Translations under genes and position numbers: made by a program | From: Clostridioides sp. ES-S-0054-01 | Lineage (GTDB): Bacteria; Bacillota; Clostridia; Peptostreptococcales; Peptostreptococcaceae | Direction: 5' to 3' | NCBI GenBank assembly: GCA_021561035.1 | Contig: CP067346.1 | Coordinates: 2,511,001 to 2,575,000, forward strand | DNA length: 64,000 nucleotides | The notes under the pieces: generated by a model | What the model saw: the letters and a program-made list of their open reading frames with translations, nothing else | What the model was told of the DNA's origin: nothing | The model's database searches: none | In this document: one piece after another, positions 36,166 to 45,685 of the stretch | Layout of the letters: every line of letters begins with the position of its first letter | Position numbering within the stretch: position 1 is the first letter of the stretch

Positions 36166-37398
36166 CTAGTCGATATAATCTACAACAAGTTTACCATCTT
36201 TTATTAATTTATTTCTATAGAATATATTTCCTACTGCTATGAATATAGCACCAACTGCTATACCTATTACATATCCAAATAAGTTATCTACTAGAGGCCA
36301 TGCCCATATAGCTGACTCTGGGAACCATTGAATTGCTCCTAGAACTATACCTGTAATAGCTCCTATTACACTTCCTATTATATTTAAAGGTATAACAAAA
36401 CCTGGTCTCTCAAGTGCAAATGGTATTGCTCCTTCAGATATACCCATAAATGATAAGAACATAGAAGTTTTTCCTGCTTGATAGAATTGTCTATCGTATA
36501 CTCTTCTTCCTACTAGTCTTTTATCTAATAATGTTGTTAATCCTAATCCAATTGGAGGAACAACTATGGCTATTGTTCTTGCTGTTATTGGCAGTACATT
36601 CTCTGTAGTTAAACCAAGTGCAACAAATCCTGCTGCTTTATTTATTGGTCCTCCTAAGTCAAATGCTGTAGCTGCTGCTAAAGCTGTTGCATATACATAT
36701 TCTCCTGCTGCTCCTGCTGCTGTTAAGAAGTTTTTCATACTTTCATTAATTAATCCACCAAATGGAGTTATTATAAATATCATCAATACCATACAAGCTA
36801 ATGATGCTATTAATGGTATTAAAAATGTTGTTTTAAAAGCTAACCAGTTATGAGAAACTTTTATAGATTTATTTAACCATTTTACAAAATATCCTATTAT
36901 GAATGCTATTAATATTGCGCCTAAAAATCCTGATGCAACTGGAACAACTTCAGTCCATTGTCCATCCACAAATTGTGGTACACCTACAGGTTTATTGGCT
37001 ATATACCCTCCTATAAATCCTGCAATTAAGGCTGTTTTTCCACCTATAGAGTTTGCACAAAATGCTGCAAATAGTGGTATTGCAAATCCAAATAAAGTAA
37101 ATCCGAAATTTGACATTAATTGTGCCATATTTAAAAGACTAAGCTTGAATCCTGTAAATTCACCTGAGTTCATAGCATCAACTATACCTACAGATGGGTC
37201 AAGCCCTAATATAGCATATGGTATTAATTGAGATAAAGCTCCTATAAGTCCACCCATTACTAAAACTGGTATCATATATGATATACCCGTCATTATATGT
37301 TTACTTATTTCTTTCCATTTTCCATTTCCCTTTGATTGAGTTGGACTAGATGGAGTAGAAGCACCTGAACTATTTATAACCTTTTTCTTAATTGCCAT
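36166..37398 (-). CDS. PTS fructose-type permease subunit IIC
   Basis: 410 aa integral membrane channel of a fructose-family phosphotransferase system. About nine hydrophobic segments; family patterns G-G-L-I-G-A-L-S near residue 48, the G-G-P-I-N-K-A-A segment in the second half, and G-I-S-E-G-A-I-P-F-A, the substrate-binding loop. A 30-residue Ser/Pro/Lys-rich N-terminal tail precedes the first helix. It is a separate polypeptide from IIA and IIB. ATG after GGAGGAAA. The true sugar may be fructose, mannose or a derivative. Confidence 0.93.
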   Translation of the reverse strand: MAIKKKVINSSGASTPSSPTQSKGNGKWKEISKHIMTGISYMIPVLVMGGLIGALSQLIPYAILGLDPSVGIVDAMNSGEFTGFKLSLLNMAQLMSNFGFTLFGFAIPLFAAFCANSIGGKTALIAGFIGGYIANKPVGVPQFVDGQWTEVVPVASGFLGAILIAFIIGYFVKWLNKSIKVSHNWLAFKTTFLIPLIASLACMVLMIFIITPFGGLINESMKNFLTAAGAAGEYVYATALAAATAFDLGGPINKAAGFVALGLTTENVLPITARTIAIVVPPIGLGLTTLLDKRLVGRRVYDRQFYQAGKTSMFLSFMGISEGAIPFALERPGFVIPLNIIGSVIGAITGIVLGAIQWFPESAIWAWPLVDNLFGYVIGIAVGAIFIAVGNIFYRNKLIKDGKLVVDYID

Positions 37399-37422
37399 TC
37401 TATTTCCTCCACAATAAATTTA

Positions 37423-37740
37423 TTATATTCCTAAATCTTCTTCTATTTCTTTTATAACACCCTCTGCATTTTTTATAGCTTCTTGTAATTCAACTTCATA
37501 AACTTCACAACCATCGAATCTTTCCATACCTTCTGGTGTTATTGCCACTGCATGTATTACCATAGTTGCTCCTAATATATCATCTCTTGTCAACTCATTT
37601 TGTACACCATCTGCACCTTGAGTTTCAACTTTTGCTTCATAACCTAATGCCTTTGCTGCTTGCTCTATTGCTTCTGCTGCCATGAAAGTGTGAGCTAATC
37701 CCATTGGACAAGCACATAATGCGACTAATTTTTTATTCAT
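37423..37740 (-). CDS. PTS fructose-type subunit IIB
   Basis: 105 aa cytoplasmic phosphocarrier. The phosphorylated cysteine is in A-C-A-C-P-M-G-L-A-H-T-F (Cys11 by family alignment), and E-T-Q-G-A-D-G follows, the standard FruB' pattern. 24 bp before IIC, same operon. Confidence 0.94.
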   Translation of the reverse strand: MNKKLVALCACPMGLAHTFMAAEAIEQAAKALGYEAKVETQGADGVQNELTRDDILGATMVIHAVAITPEGMERFDGCEVYEVELQEAIKNAEGVIKEIEEDLGI

Positions 37741-37798
37741 TTTAAATTCCTCCTATTTTTTAATTAATTATTTGTTTTATTTTAACCTTAGTGTTTAT

Positions 37799-38254
37799 TT
37801 ATAAACCTAAAGCTTCATTTATTAAGTTAGATATTTCCTCAGCATTATCACTCTTTAAAAGAGAATCTTTAAAGTCTTTATTTATTAATTTTCTTGAAAG
37901 AGATGATAATAATTTAAGATGAATATTTTCTTTACTTTTTCCTGGCATAAGCAAGCTTATCGCCAATTTAACCTTATCTTCACCTTCATTCCAAATAACA
38001 TCTTCATTAAACTTCAACACTACTACTGCTGGATTTTCAATTGCATCATTTTTAGTATGAGGTATTGCTATAGATTCTCCTAAATTTGTAGTAAATTGTT
38101 CTTCTCTAGCCATTAAACCTTCATATACAAAACTTTCATCTTCTGTTAAGTTTAATTCTTTAGCTTTTTTTGCTATAAATTTTAAAACCTCAATCTTTGA
38201 TTTAGCATCAACATTTAAAAATACATATTCTTTGTTAAATATGTTTGTTCCCAT
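37799..38254 (-). CDS. PTS fructose-type subunit IIA
   Basis: 151 aa. PTS_EIIA type 2 domain; accepts phosphate from HPr on the histidine in I-A-I-P-H-T-K, and passes it to IIB. The preceding L-G-E-S sequence is also a family signature. Starts 14 bp after the regulator gene, so the regulator, IIA, IIB and IIC form one operon. Confidence 0.94.
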   Translation of the reverse strand: MGTNIFNKEYVFLNVDAKSKIEVLKFIAKKAKELNLTEDESFVYEGLMAREEQFTTNLGESIAIPHTKNDAIENPAVVVLKFNEDVIWNEGEDKVKLAISLLMPGKSKENIHLKLLSSLSRKLINKDFKDSLLKSDNAEEISNLINEALGL

Positions 38255-38268
38255 TATTAATTTCCTCC

Positions 38269-40158
38269 TTAATTACCTATCAGTGTCATTAATTTATTAA
38301 AATCACATATTTTAATAATTCCTCTTACTCCACCTTCGTCTTTTATAAAATTATAAAGGTATTTAAATATCGAGAAATTATGTTTTTCTTTAGTATTAAA
38401 AAATACCATAAATACTAGTTGAACCTCCTGCTTATCCCAAATTATGGGATTTTCAAGTATTCCAACTCCTATTATAGATTTTTTATCTCCCTTCACTATT
38501 GTGTGAGGTATTGCCACTAGATTTCCTATTTCAGTTGATGAAATATTTTCTCTATCTATTATGCTTTTTATAGAACTTTCTTCTATAAAGCCTCTTTCTT
38601 TTAGTTTATTTGAAAGTGAAAGTATAACCTCTTCTTTAGTGCTAGCCTTTATGCTAAAAAAAGCTTTTTCATCAAACATGTTACTTATTATCTTTCTTCT
38701 TTCTTCCTTTTCATAAAAGGCTTTGTTTACGTTTTCAATTAAGCTATCATCAAATATGTTTTCTATATATAAGACAGGTTTTTCATATCCTTTTAATTCA
38801 ACAGTAGACACTATTAAATCGACATCTTGACTTATAGCCATATCGAGGTATCTAACTGGATAAACACCTACTACATTTAAATCACTTATATTCTGCTTTA
38901 ACTTTTCAGATATAAGTTGTCCTGTTCCTATACCATAATGACAAACTATACAAATTTTTTTACTAGTATTTTTTTTCATTCTTTCATTTGAAGCAGCAAA
39001 ATGAATAGCTATATATCCAAGTTCATCCTCATCAAGTTTTAAATTAAATTCAGTTTCTAGTTTATTTGATAAAAACACAGCTAGATTAAAAGCTATTGGA
39101 AACTTCTCTTTTATTTGATGAAGTAAGGGATTATTTGATTTTATATTAGCTTTAGCTCTATTTAAAAATCTCTTTATATGGTCAGATATTGATACCATAA
39201 ACTCCTCGTCTTTTGTATAATCACTACCTGAAATAAGTAATATATCCTGAAGTGCACTACTTATAACACTACTTATTCGCTCCTCTACTTCACTTGTGCT
39301 TTTTCTTCCTTGTGTACCTTTATATGCTATTACACCAGAATAATTTGAAATATAAATTACTTCATCTTCAACAAGTTTAAATCCAATCGTTTCAGAGATT
39401 TCTTTCATTAAGCTTTCTATAAAGTAATAATTATGAAACCTATAACTTGTATCCATTAAGTTTATGTGTTTGCTATGACCTCTCTTACTCCTAAATACAG
39501 AAACTATTATCTTTGAAATCAAAAGATTAAAATCTTTGTCTGAAATTATTGTATCGTTCTCTCTTAAATGTTTTTCTAAAATACTTTCTATACAGTATAT
39601 ATCGTTTTCACTGATATCATCTAAAAACACCTTGACTCTACTTTTTTCATCCAATTTTATTGCATAGTCAGTAATCAATTGTCTTATATTAATTTCTTCA
39701 CCATGTATATAGCTTCCATAGTAAGGTTTAGATTTTATAACTAAGTCATACTTTTCAAGTTTTCTTTTAAGCTTACTAGACAATTTATTTATAGCGGCTA
39801 TACTTAGATTTAATTCTTCTGCCATTGCTTCTATACTCATATAATTTCTATTAATAAGCATACATATTATATTTGACATTCTTGATTCTTCAGAGTCATC
39901 TAAAAAACCATCAATATATTTATTTGCTTCTTTAACAGCTCTTGCTATACTGCTTTTAGAGCCACTTAACTTATATCCTATACCTCTAGAAGAAGCTATT
40001 ACCAAATCATACTTGCTTAAAATACTATTTAAATCTGCTATATATCTTTTAATAGTTTTAGTGGACACATCCAATTTGATAGCTAGTTCACTTGATGTCA
40101 TATATCCGTCTTTATTGCTTAAACTTTTTACTATTAATGCATGTTTCTTAGTTATCAT
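38269..40158 (-). CDS. PRD-containing PTS transcriptional activator (MtlR/LicR type)
   Basis: 629 aa. N-terminal HTH_11 (about 5-60, D-V-S-T-K-T-I-K-R-Y-I), a second Mga-type HTH (about 90-145), two PTS regulation domains (about 160-270 and 290-395), an EIIB-like domain (I-C-I-V-C-H-Y-G-I-G-T-G, near 405), and an EIIA domain with A-I-P-H-T at the C-terminus. Phosphorylation of PRD, IIB and IIA sites couples operon activity to sugar flux. Encoded directly upstream of the PTS it should control. Confidence 0.93.
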   Translation of the reverse strand: MITKKHALIVKSLSNKDGYMTSSELAIKLDVSTKTIKRYIADLNSILSKYDLVIASSRGIGYKLSGSKSSIARAVKEANKYIDGFLDDSEESRMSNIICMLINRNYMSIEAMAEELNLSIAAINKLSSKLKRKLEKYDLVIKSKPYYGSYIHGEEINIRQLITDYAIKLDEKSRVKVFLDDISENDIYCIESILEKHLRENDTIISDKDFNLLISKIIVSVFRSKRGHSKHINLMDTSYRFHNYYFIESLMKEISETIGFKLVEDEVIYISNYSGVIAYKGTQGRKSTSEVEERISSVISSALQDILLISGSDYTKDEEFMVSISDHIKRFLNRAKANIKSNNPLLHQIKEKFPIAFNLAVFLSNKLETEFNLKLDEDELGYIAIHFAASNERMKKNTSKKICIVCHYGIGTGQLISEKLKQNISDLNVVGVYPVRYLDMAISQDVDLIVSTVELKGYEKPVLYIENIFDDSLIENVNKAFYEKEERRKIISNMFDEKAFFSIKASTKEEVILSLSNKLKERGFIEESSIKSIIDRENISSTEIGNLVAIPHTIVKGDKKSIIGVGILENPIIWDKQEVQLVFMVFFNTKEKHNFSIFKYLYNFIKDEGGVRGIIKICDFNKLMTLIGN

Positions 40159-40245
40159 TGTATCACCTTCTCTTTGATTTCAATTATATATCAAGTAAAA
40201 TTTTAATTGTATATATAATATGTCTGTATAAGGGACATTTTGTAT

Positions 40246-41607
40246 TTATATTTTGTTACATAATGCAATTATTGCATCTGCATATATGGCTATTGCATTT
40301 ATAAATCTATCTAAGCTAGCAAATTCATTAGCACTATGGACATTTCCAAAACTTCCATCAGGAAATTCACAACCAAATATTACTGAATTATTCATTTCAG
40401 AAGCATAACTTCCTGCACTAGTTACTCTAACATCATTTTTTAAATCACCAGAATACTTTATATATATATCGTGCAAACTTTTTACAAGTTTTGAATTTCT
40501 ATCTATATAATTTGCTTGCTTTAAATTTTCCCCAATAATCCTAAATTTATTAATGTTATTTCTCTTCATATACAAATCAAATTTTTTTATTATATCTTCA
40601 ATTGTTAATACTTCTGGATATCTAACACTTAAAACTATTTCTAGCTTTCCATCTACTATATTTATTATTGTTGGAACCATTGATAAAATTCCACATTTTC
40701 CTTCAATATTTAAATTAAATAATTTTCCATCTATATTATCTTCGTTTATTAATTTATACAAGTCTTTTGCCCACTCTTCATCAATAATCTCTGACATAAG
40801 TTTAATTGTACCTAATATAGGATTATTTGATTTTTCAGGTTTAGATGAATGTCCACCTTTTCCATGCACAATATAACTGCCATTATCAGAACTTATTGAT
40901 TTATTGTTAACATCACAACAGATATTATCTTTACCCAATTTTTCTATATTATTTATATACACTTTATCTGGTATTGTATTAAACTCTATTCCACCACTTA
41001 CGTATAAAGATTTATCATCTATATTTGAAACTAATTTTATTATTGCTCCACCTTTTTCTCCATTTAACACAGGAAATTTAGCATCTGGAGTAAATCCACA
41101 TACACCATATGGTTCTTTGCTATAATAATGCTTTATACATTTAAATCCACTCTCTTCATTTCCTCCAACTATTAATCTAACCTTTCTTTTTAAATCAATC
41201 TCTAAATCCCTTATCATTTTTAGTGCTAAAAAATTCACTATCATAGGTCCTTTATTATCAGATACTCCTCTAGCAACTAATTTATCGCCTATAATATTTA
41301 ATTTAAATGGCTCACTGTCCCATCCTTCTCCTGGATTTACGACATCACAATGTCCAAATATATCTACATACTCTTTACCATGTCCATATTCAATTTGAAC
41401 AGCATGATTATCTATATTTTTTACTTTAAAATTGTTTTTTCTGCCTAAATTTTCAAACCAATTCAATGCATCATATACACCTTTTCCAAAAGGCATATCT
41501 TTAGATGCAGTTTTTTTATCATAAAATGAAGGTATGCTTATCCACTCTTCCAACAATTTCAAAAATTCTTCTTCATATTTTTTGCTTTCTTCCTTAAATA
41601 ATGTCAT
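40246..41607 (-). CDS. M20 family dipeptidase (PepV-like)
   Basis: 453 aa zinc aminodipeptidase. H-C-D-V-V-N-P-G-E-G-W and G-G-N-E-E-S-G carry metal ligands and the catalytic Glu; D-A-K-F-P is the third-ligand region; an H-G-K-G-G-H-S-S segment opens the lid domain; the final ligand His is in H-S-A-N-E-F. The frame begins at a GTG (41616) inside the GGAGTGAT ribosome site, so the ATG at 41607 is preferred. It lies 87 bp before the PTS regulator, with which it may be cotranscribed, and is divergent from manA. Confidence 0.92.
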   Translation of the reverse strand: MTLFKEESKKYEEEFLKLLEEWISIPSFYDKKTASKDMPFGKGVYDALNWFENLGRKNNFKVKNIDNHAVQIEYGHGKEYVDIFGHCDVVNPGEGWDSEPFKLNIIGDKLVARGVSDNKGPMIVNFLALKMIRDLEIDLKRKVRLIVGGNEESGFKCIKHYYSKEPYGVCGFTPDAKFPVLNGEKGGAIIKLVSNIDDKSLYVSGGIEFNTIPDKVYINNIEKLGKDNICCDVNNKSISSDNGSYIVHGKGGHSSKPEKSNNPILGTIKLMSEIIDEEWAKDLYKLINEDNIDGKLFNLNIEGKCGILSMVPTIINIVDGKLEIVLSVRYPEVLTIEDIIKKFDLYMKRNNINKFRIIGENLKQANYIDRNSKLVKSLHDIYIKYSGDLKNDVRVTSAGSYASEMNNSVIFGCEFPDGSFGNVHSANEFASLDRFINAIAIYADAIIALCNKI

Positions 41608-41778
41608 AATTATCACTCCAATTTAGAACTTTATATTATAATCATAGTTTATCTTATTTGATAACTCCTTATACTTTATGTCATTTCAAGGGACAAAACT
41701 TTTTTACTCTTGATTTTATAATCTATTTATATATAATTATTTGTAGGATAAATTTAATATTATAGGAGGAACAAGATT

Positions 41779-42723
41779 ATGGAACCACTATTTTTAAAAC
41801 CTATTTTTATGGATAGAATATGGGGCGGTACTGCACTTAAAGATAAATTTAATTATGAAATAGATTCACCAACAACTGGTGAATGTTGGGCTATAAGTTC
41901 TCATAAAAATGGAGATTGCTTAATAGAAAATGGAGAATATAAAGGTAAAAAACTGTCTGAATTATGGGATAAAAATAGAGAATTATTTGGAAATACACCT
42001 GGAGATAAATTTCCTTTGCTTACAAAAATATTGGATGCAAATGATAATTTATCAGTTCAAGTTCATCCAGATGATGAATATGCTAAGAAAAATGAAAATG
42101 GAGAGTTAGGTAAGACGGAGTGTTGGTATGTAATAGATTGTTCTGATGATGCAGAAATTATAATAGGTCATAATGCAAAATCTCGTAAAGAATTTGTAGA
42201 TATGATAAATAATAATGAATGGGACAAACTACTTAGAAAAGTTAACATAAAAAAGGGAGATTTTTTTTATGTTCCAAGTGGAACTATACATGCTATATGT
42301 AAAGGAACATTAATTTTAGAAACTCAGCAAAATTCAGATACTACTTATAGAGTTTATGATTATGATAGAACTGACAATTCAGGCAATAAACGTGAACTTC
42401 ATGTTCAAAAGTCAATAGATGTTACGAATGTTCCTCATATAAATTTTGATACTGATTATAAAACCGTATCAACACCACAATTTAAATGCACAACATTTGT
42501 ATCAAATGAATTTTTTAGCGTTTATAAACTAGATGTTTTTGGAAAATGTAAATTTACACATAATACACCTTTTTCATTATATAGTGTACTAGATGGAAAT
42601 GGAAAACTAGTACACAATTCTGTTGAATATGATTTAAAAAAGGGAATGCACTTCATATTACCAAATAACTTTGGAGATTTTAGCTTTGAAGGTAGTTTAG
42701 AGATTATATGTTCTCATATATAG
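41779..42723 (+). CDS. manA: Mannose-6-phosphate isomerase, class I
   Basis: 314 aa. Interconverts mannose-6-P and fructose-6-P. Zinc ligands visible in Q-V-H-P-D-D, K-T-E-C-W-Y and P-S-G-T-I-H-A-I; the short Bacillus-type form without the C-terminal extension. ATG after TAGGAGGAA. Monocistronic, with its own terminator. It can feed mannose from a PTS, or from the GH130 pathway at 57 kb, into glycolysis. Confidence 0.96.
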   Translation: MEPLFLKPIFMDRIWGGTALKDKFNYEIDSPTTGECWAISSHKNGDCLIENGEYKGKKLSELWDKNRELFGNTPGDKFPLLTKILDANDNLSVQVHPDDEYAKKNENGELGKTECWYVIDCSDDAEIIIGHNAKSRKEFVDMINNNEWDKLLRKVNIKKGDFFYVPSGTIHAICKGTLILETQQNSDTTYRVYDYDRTDNSGNKRELHVQKSIDVTNVPHINFDTDYKTVSTPQFKCTTFVSNEFFSVYKLDVFGKCKFTHNTPFSLYSVLDGNGKLVHNSVEYDLKKGMHFILPNNFGDFSFEGSLEIICSHI

Positions 42724-42743
42724 ATATAAAATCAAACTAAAAA

Positions 42744-42784
42744 TAGGCTATCATAATAATCACTTTATGATAGCCCATTTTTTA
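42744..42784 (+). terminator. manA terminator
   Basis: GGCTATCATA (42746-42755) with TATGATAGCC (42767-42776), then a T-rich tail; A-rich on the other side, so it also serves the leftward kinase gene. Confidence 0.88.
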
Positions 42785-42842
42785 TAAAAGATTTGACTAT
42801 AAACATATAGTATTTTAATTTCATTTTATTTTGTAATAACCT

Positions 42843-45581
42843 CTAATAATATATATCGGAAAATTCTATTTTTATTTTTTCTTGAATATTATATATTCTC
42901 TTATCTTCTGTATAATGTTCACTATTAAAACTTTTTATTGGAAGTGAAATCAAGAATTCCGTACCTTTATTCACTTCACTTACTACTTCTATATCTCCAC
43001 CATGAAGATTTACTAAATTCTTAACTATAGCAAGTCCTATTCCACTTCCTTCAGTATTTCTAGATAGAGTCTTATCAACTTGTGAAAATTCTTCAAAAAT
43101 CAATTCTAACTTATCTTTAGGTATTCCAACTCCAGTATCTTTTACACTTATGATTATCCTATCTATTTTATGATAGATATTTACGTATATCCATCCGCCA
43201 TTATCAGTAAACTTAATGCAGTTTGACAATAGATTCAACATAATCCTCTCAATTTCAACTTTGTCTATATAAACATTAATTTCTTCAAGTTCTGTATCAA
43301 ATAGAATTTTTATATCTTTTCTACTTGTATACTCTTCTATATTCATAAATAAGTCTTCTATTACAGATACAATATTGTATTTTGCAAGCTTTAGTGTATA
43401 AAACCCAGACTCCATCTTTGTTAAATCTATAATATTATTTATTAATCTTTGAAGCCTATAAGAACTTTGTCTTACTAAATCTACATGAGACTTAATATTA
43501 TTGTTGTAGTCTTTTATCTTTTCACTTCTATAGAAAGAATCTACTAGTTGATTTGAACTTGATATAACATTTAGTGGAGTTTTTAACTCGTGAGACATAT
43601 TTGCAAAAAACTCAGTTTTGATTTTATCTGTTTTAAATCTTTCAAGCAGTTCTTTTTCTGCTTGTTCAGAATATTTCTTGTGTACTAAATCTTTTATAAT
43701 AAGCATTATGTATCTACTGTTATATATAGCAAAAGGTAATGCACTTAATTCTACTTCTACTATATCATCATAACTATTTATCAACTCATACTCTAGTAAA
43801 AGTATACTTCTATTTTCATTTAGAACTTTAGCCATATTATCAGTAAATTTCATTTTTTCTTCAGTATTTGCATTCATTAATACCTTAATATTAGAGTCTT
43901 TTATATCATCTATATTTGTAAAAGCTAGCATATCTAAAAACGATTTATTTGCATAGTTTATACTTAAATCTTCTTTTAGTAAGCATATGCCATCAGGTAA
44001 TATATCTATAAATCTTGAATAGGATGATTGACTTTCCTCAAGTTTTATTTGAGATATTTTTCGAGACGTTGTATCACGTATCACAATAATAGTTTTATCA
44101 GTCCCAGCATTAGTATACTGAGAAAAACTCATCTCTACGTACTTTACTTCACCATCTATTACATATCTTTTTTCTATACTTTCTTCACTTTTACATACTG
44201 CTGAAAAATCAATACTTTCTAATTTATTTTTAAAAATTTCTCTACATGCATTATTAACGTATATTTTGTTATTACCTTCAAGTACTACTATGCCATCTCC
44301 AATACTTTCTAAAAAATCTCTGCTTCTCTTATTTGCTTCAATAAGTTTGCGTTCATATTCCTTTTTCTTGGTCTTATCTTCTAGTACACATAATACCCCT
44401 TCTGTTTGTAAAGCAATAATTAAAGGAGCAAATATAGCTTGATAAACTTTATTATTACTTGTATTAATAAGTTTTTCTACATTCTTCTCATGTACAAACA
44501 CATAGTGAATGCTTTCTATTAAATCGTTGAAGTTTTTTATTTTATCAGTCAATTTATCTTGTTCTTTATAATCTCCAAAAGTATTTCTAAAACTCTTATT
44601 TGCGTATGTAATATCTCCATCTTTGTTAAATACAACTATGCTATTTACTGCTACATCTAATGTAGATTGTAGTCTAGATTCTCTTCTCATAAGTATTCCC
44701 TTAAGTTCCTCTATCTTTTCTGTCTCATAGATTAATTTTTTGTTCTTTTCTTTTAAACTTTCCGTTTTTATTGTCAATTCTTCATTTGTATCATGTAATT
44801 CTAGCGCTGTTTTATTAATATTCTTAGATACTATGTAATTATATAAATAATATAAGGCTACATTTATTATTATCTGTGATAATATCCTCTCTACACTCCT
44901 ATCAGCAATAACTATATGCAATAGATTTGGAGCCCTTGATAAGATTATTATTACTATTATTCTATTAAAAATCTTTTTTTCATTATATTCCCATTTACTT
45001 TCATTTGAACTTGAGTTTAATTCAATTACACTAATAATAGAAATAATTATTGTGAATATAGATATTATAACTCCTAAAGTATATTGTGATGTACCATTTC
45101 CTAGATAGTCACAAATTTCAGATATTATGAATAAAGATATTATTGTTAATGTAACAGTTGCTATAAATAAAATTATACTTGAATAAATTTGTTTATTATC
45201 CTTAACAAATTTAAAACTTAAGTATACACCCAGTATAGGAAATAAATCTGTTATTGCTGATATCGTGCTATTAATCTCCATTACAGACTTAGTTCTAATT
45301 CCTAAGGAATTAAATAAATATATACACTCAAATGCTCCAGTGGCTATAAAAATTAATCCTAAAAATGTAGAAAATGAATCCACTTTAAATTTTGTAGTAT
45401 TAAATATAATTATTCCTGTGGCTACTAAGAATATAGTATATATGGCATGTAATAGAGTTTCATACTTATCTGTATCTTTTATAATAAATAATAAAAGTAC
45501 TGAGCCCATTATTATAAATAAAAGGCTCATGTCTTCTCTTTCTTTTATATCTGGTTTTACATCAGGTATTATATTCTTCAA
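42843..45581 (-). CDS. Orphan membrane sensor histidine kinase with MASE3-like and PAS domains
   Basis: 912 aa. Eight or so N-terminal membrane segments (about 18-255) of the MASE3 kind, a coiled coil (about 265-305), three PAS-like domains (about 305-640), HisKA with the phospho-His in A-N-M-S-H-E-L-K-T-P, then HATPase (N-box L-L-S-N-C-I-K-F-T-D-N; G1 D-T-G-V-G-I-P; G2 G-S-G-I-G-L-A). No response regulator is nearby. Size, layout and position next to the sel genes fit CD2492, one of the orphan kinases reported to influence Spo0A and sporulation in C. difficile; this identification is from memory. TTG start after AGAGGAAG. Confidence 0.88.
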   Translation of the reverse strand: MKNIIPDVKPDIKEREDMSLLFIIMGSVLLLFIIKDTDKYETLLHAIYTIFLVATGIIIFNTTKFKVDSFSTFLGLIFIATGAFECIYLFNSLGIRTKSVMEINSTISAITDLFPILGVYLSFKFVKDNKQIYSSIILFIATVTLTIISLFIISEICDYLGNGTSQYTLGVIISIFTIIISIISVIELNSSSNESKWEYNEKKIFNRIIVIIILSRAPNLLHIVIADRSVERILSQIIINVALYYLYNYIVSKNINKTALELHDTNEELTIKTESLKEKNKKLIYETEKIEELKGILMRRESRLQSTLDVAVNSIVVFNKDGDITYANKSFRNTFGDYKEQDKLTDKIKNFNDLIESIHYVFVHEKNVEKLINTSNNKVYQAIFAPLIIALQTEGVLCVLEDKTKKKEYERKLIEANKRSRDFLESIGDGIVVLEGNNKIYVNNACREIFKNKLESIDFSAVCKSEESIEKRYVIDGEVKYVEMSFSQYTNAGTDKTIIVIRDTTSRKISQIKLEESQSSYSRFIDILPDGICLLKEDLSINYANKSFLDMLAFTNIDDIKDSNIKVLMNANTEEKMKFTDNMAKVLNENRSILLLEYELINSYDDIVEVELSALPFAIYNSRYIMLIIKDLVHKKYSEQAEKELLERFKTDKIKTEFFANMSHELKTPLNVISSSNQLVDSFYRSEKIKDYNNNIKSHVDLVRQSSYRLQRLINNIIDLTKMESGFYTLKLAKYNIVSVIEDLFMNIEEYTSRKDIKILFDTELEEINVYIDKVEIERIMLNLLSNCIKFTDNGGWIYVNIYHKIDRIIISVKDTGVGIPKDKLELIFEEFSQVDKTLSRNTEGSGIGLAIVKNLVNLHGGDIEVVSEVNKGTEFLISLPIKSFNSEHYTEDKRIYNIQEKIKIEFSDIYY

Positions 45582-45685
45582 TACTTTACACTTCCTCTTA
45601 ATTAATATTTTATAATAATTAATTATACGATACTCGACATTATAATTCCTTCTTTATACCTTAAAGCAAAAACAGACATTTTCTG

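Noticed and set aside
36566-37231. Long open frames on the plus strand opposite the PTS IIC gene
   Set aside because: They mirror the codon structure of the permease gene, have no ribosome sites and show no recognisable protein features.
40553-41125. Plus-strand open frames within the dipeptidase gene
   Set aside because: Complementary-strand artefacts of the M20 peptidase gene, which has all its metal ligands.
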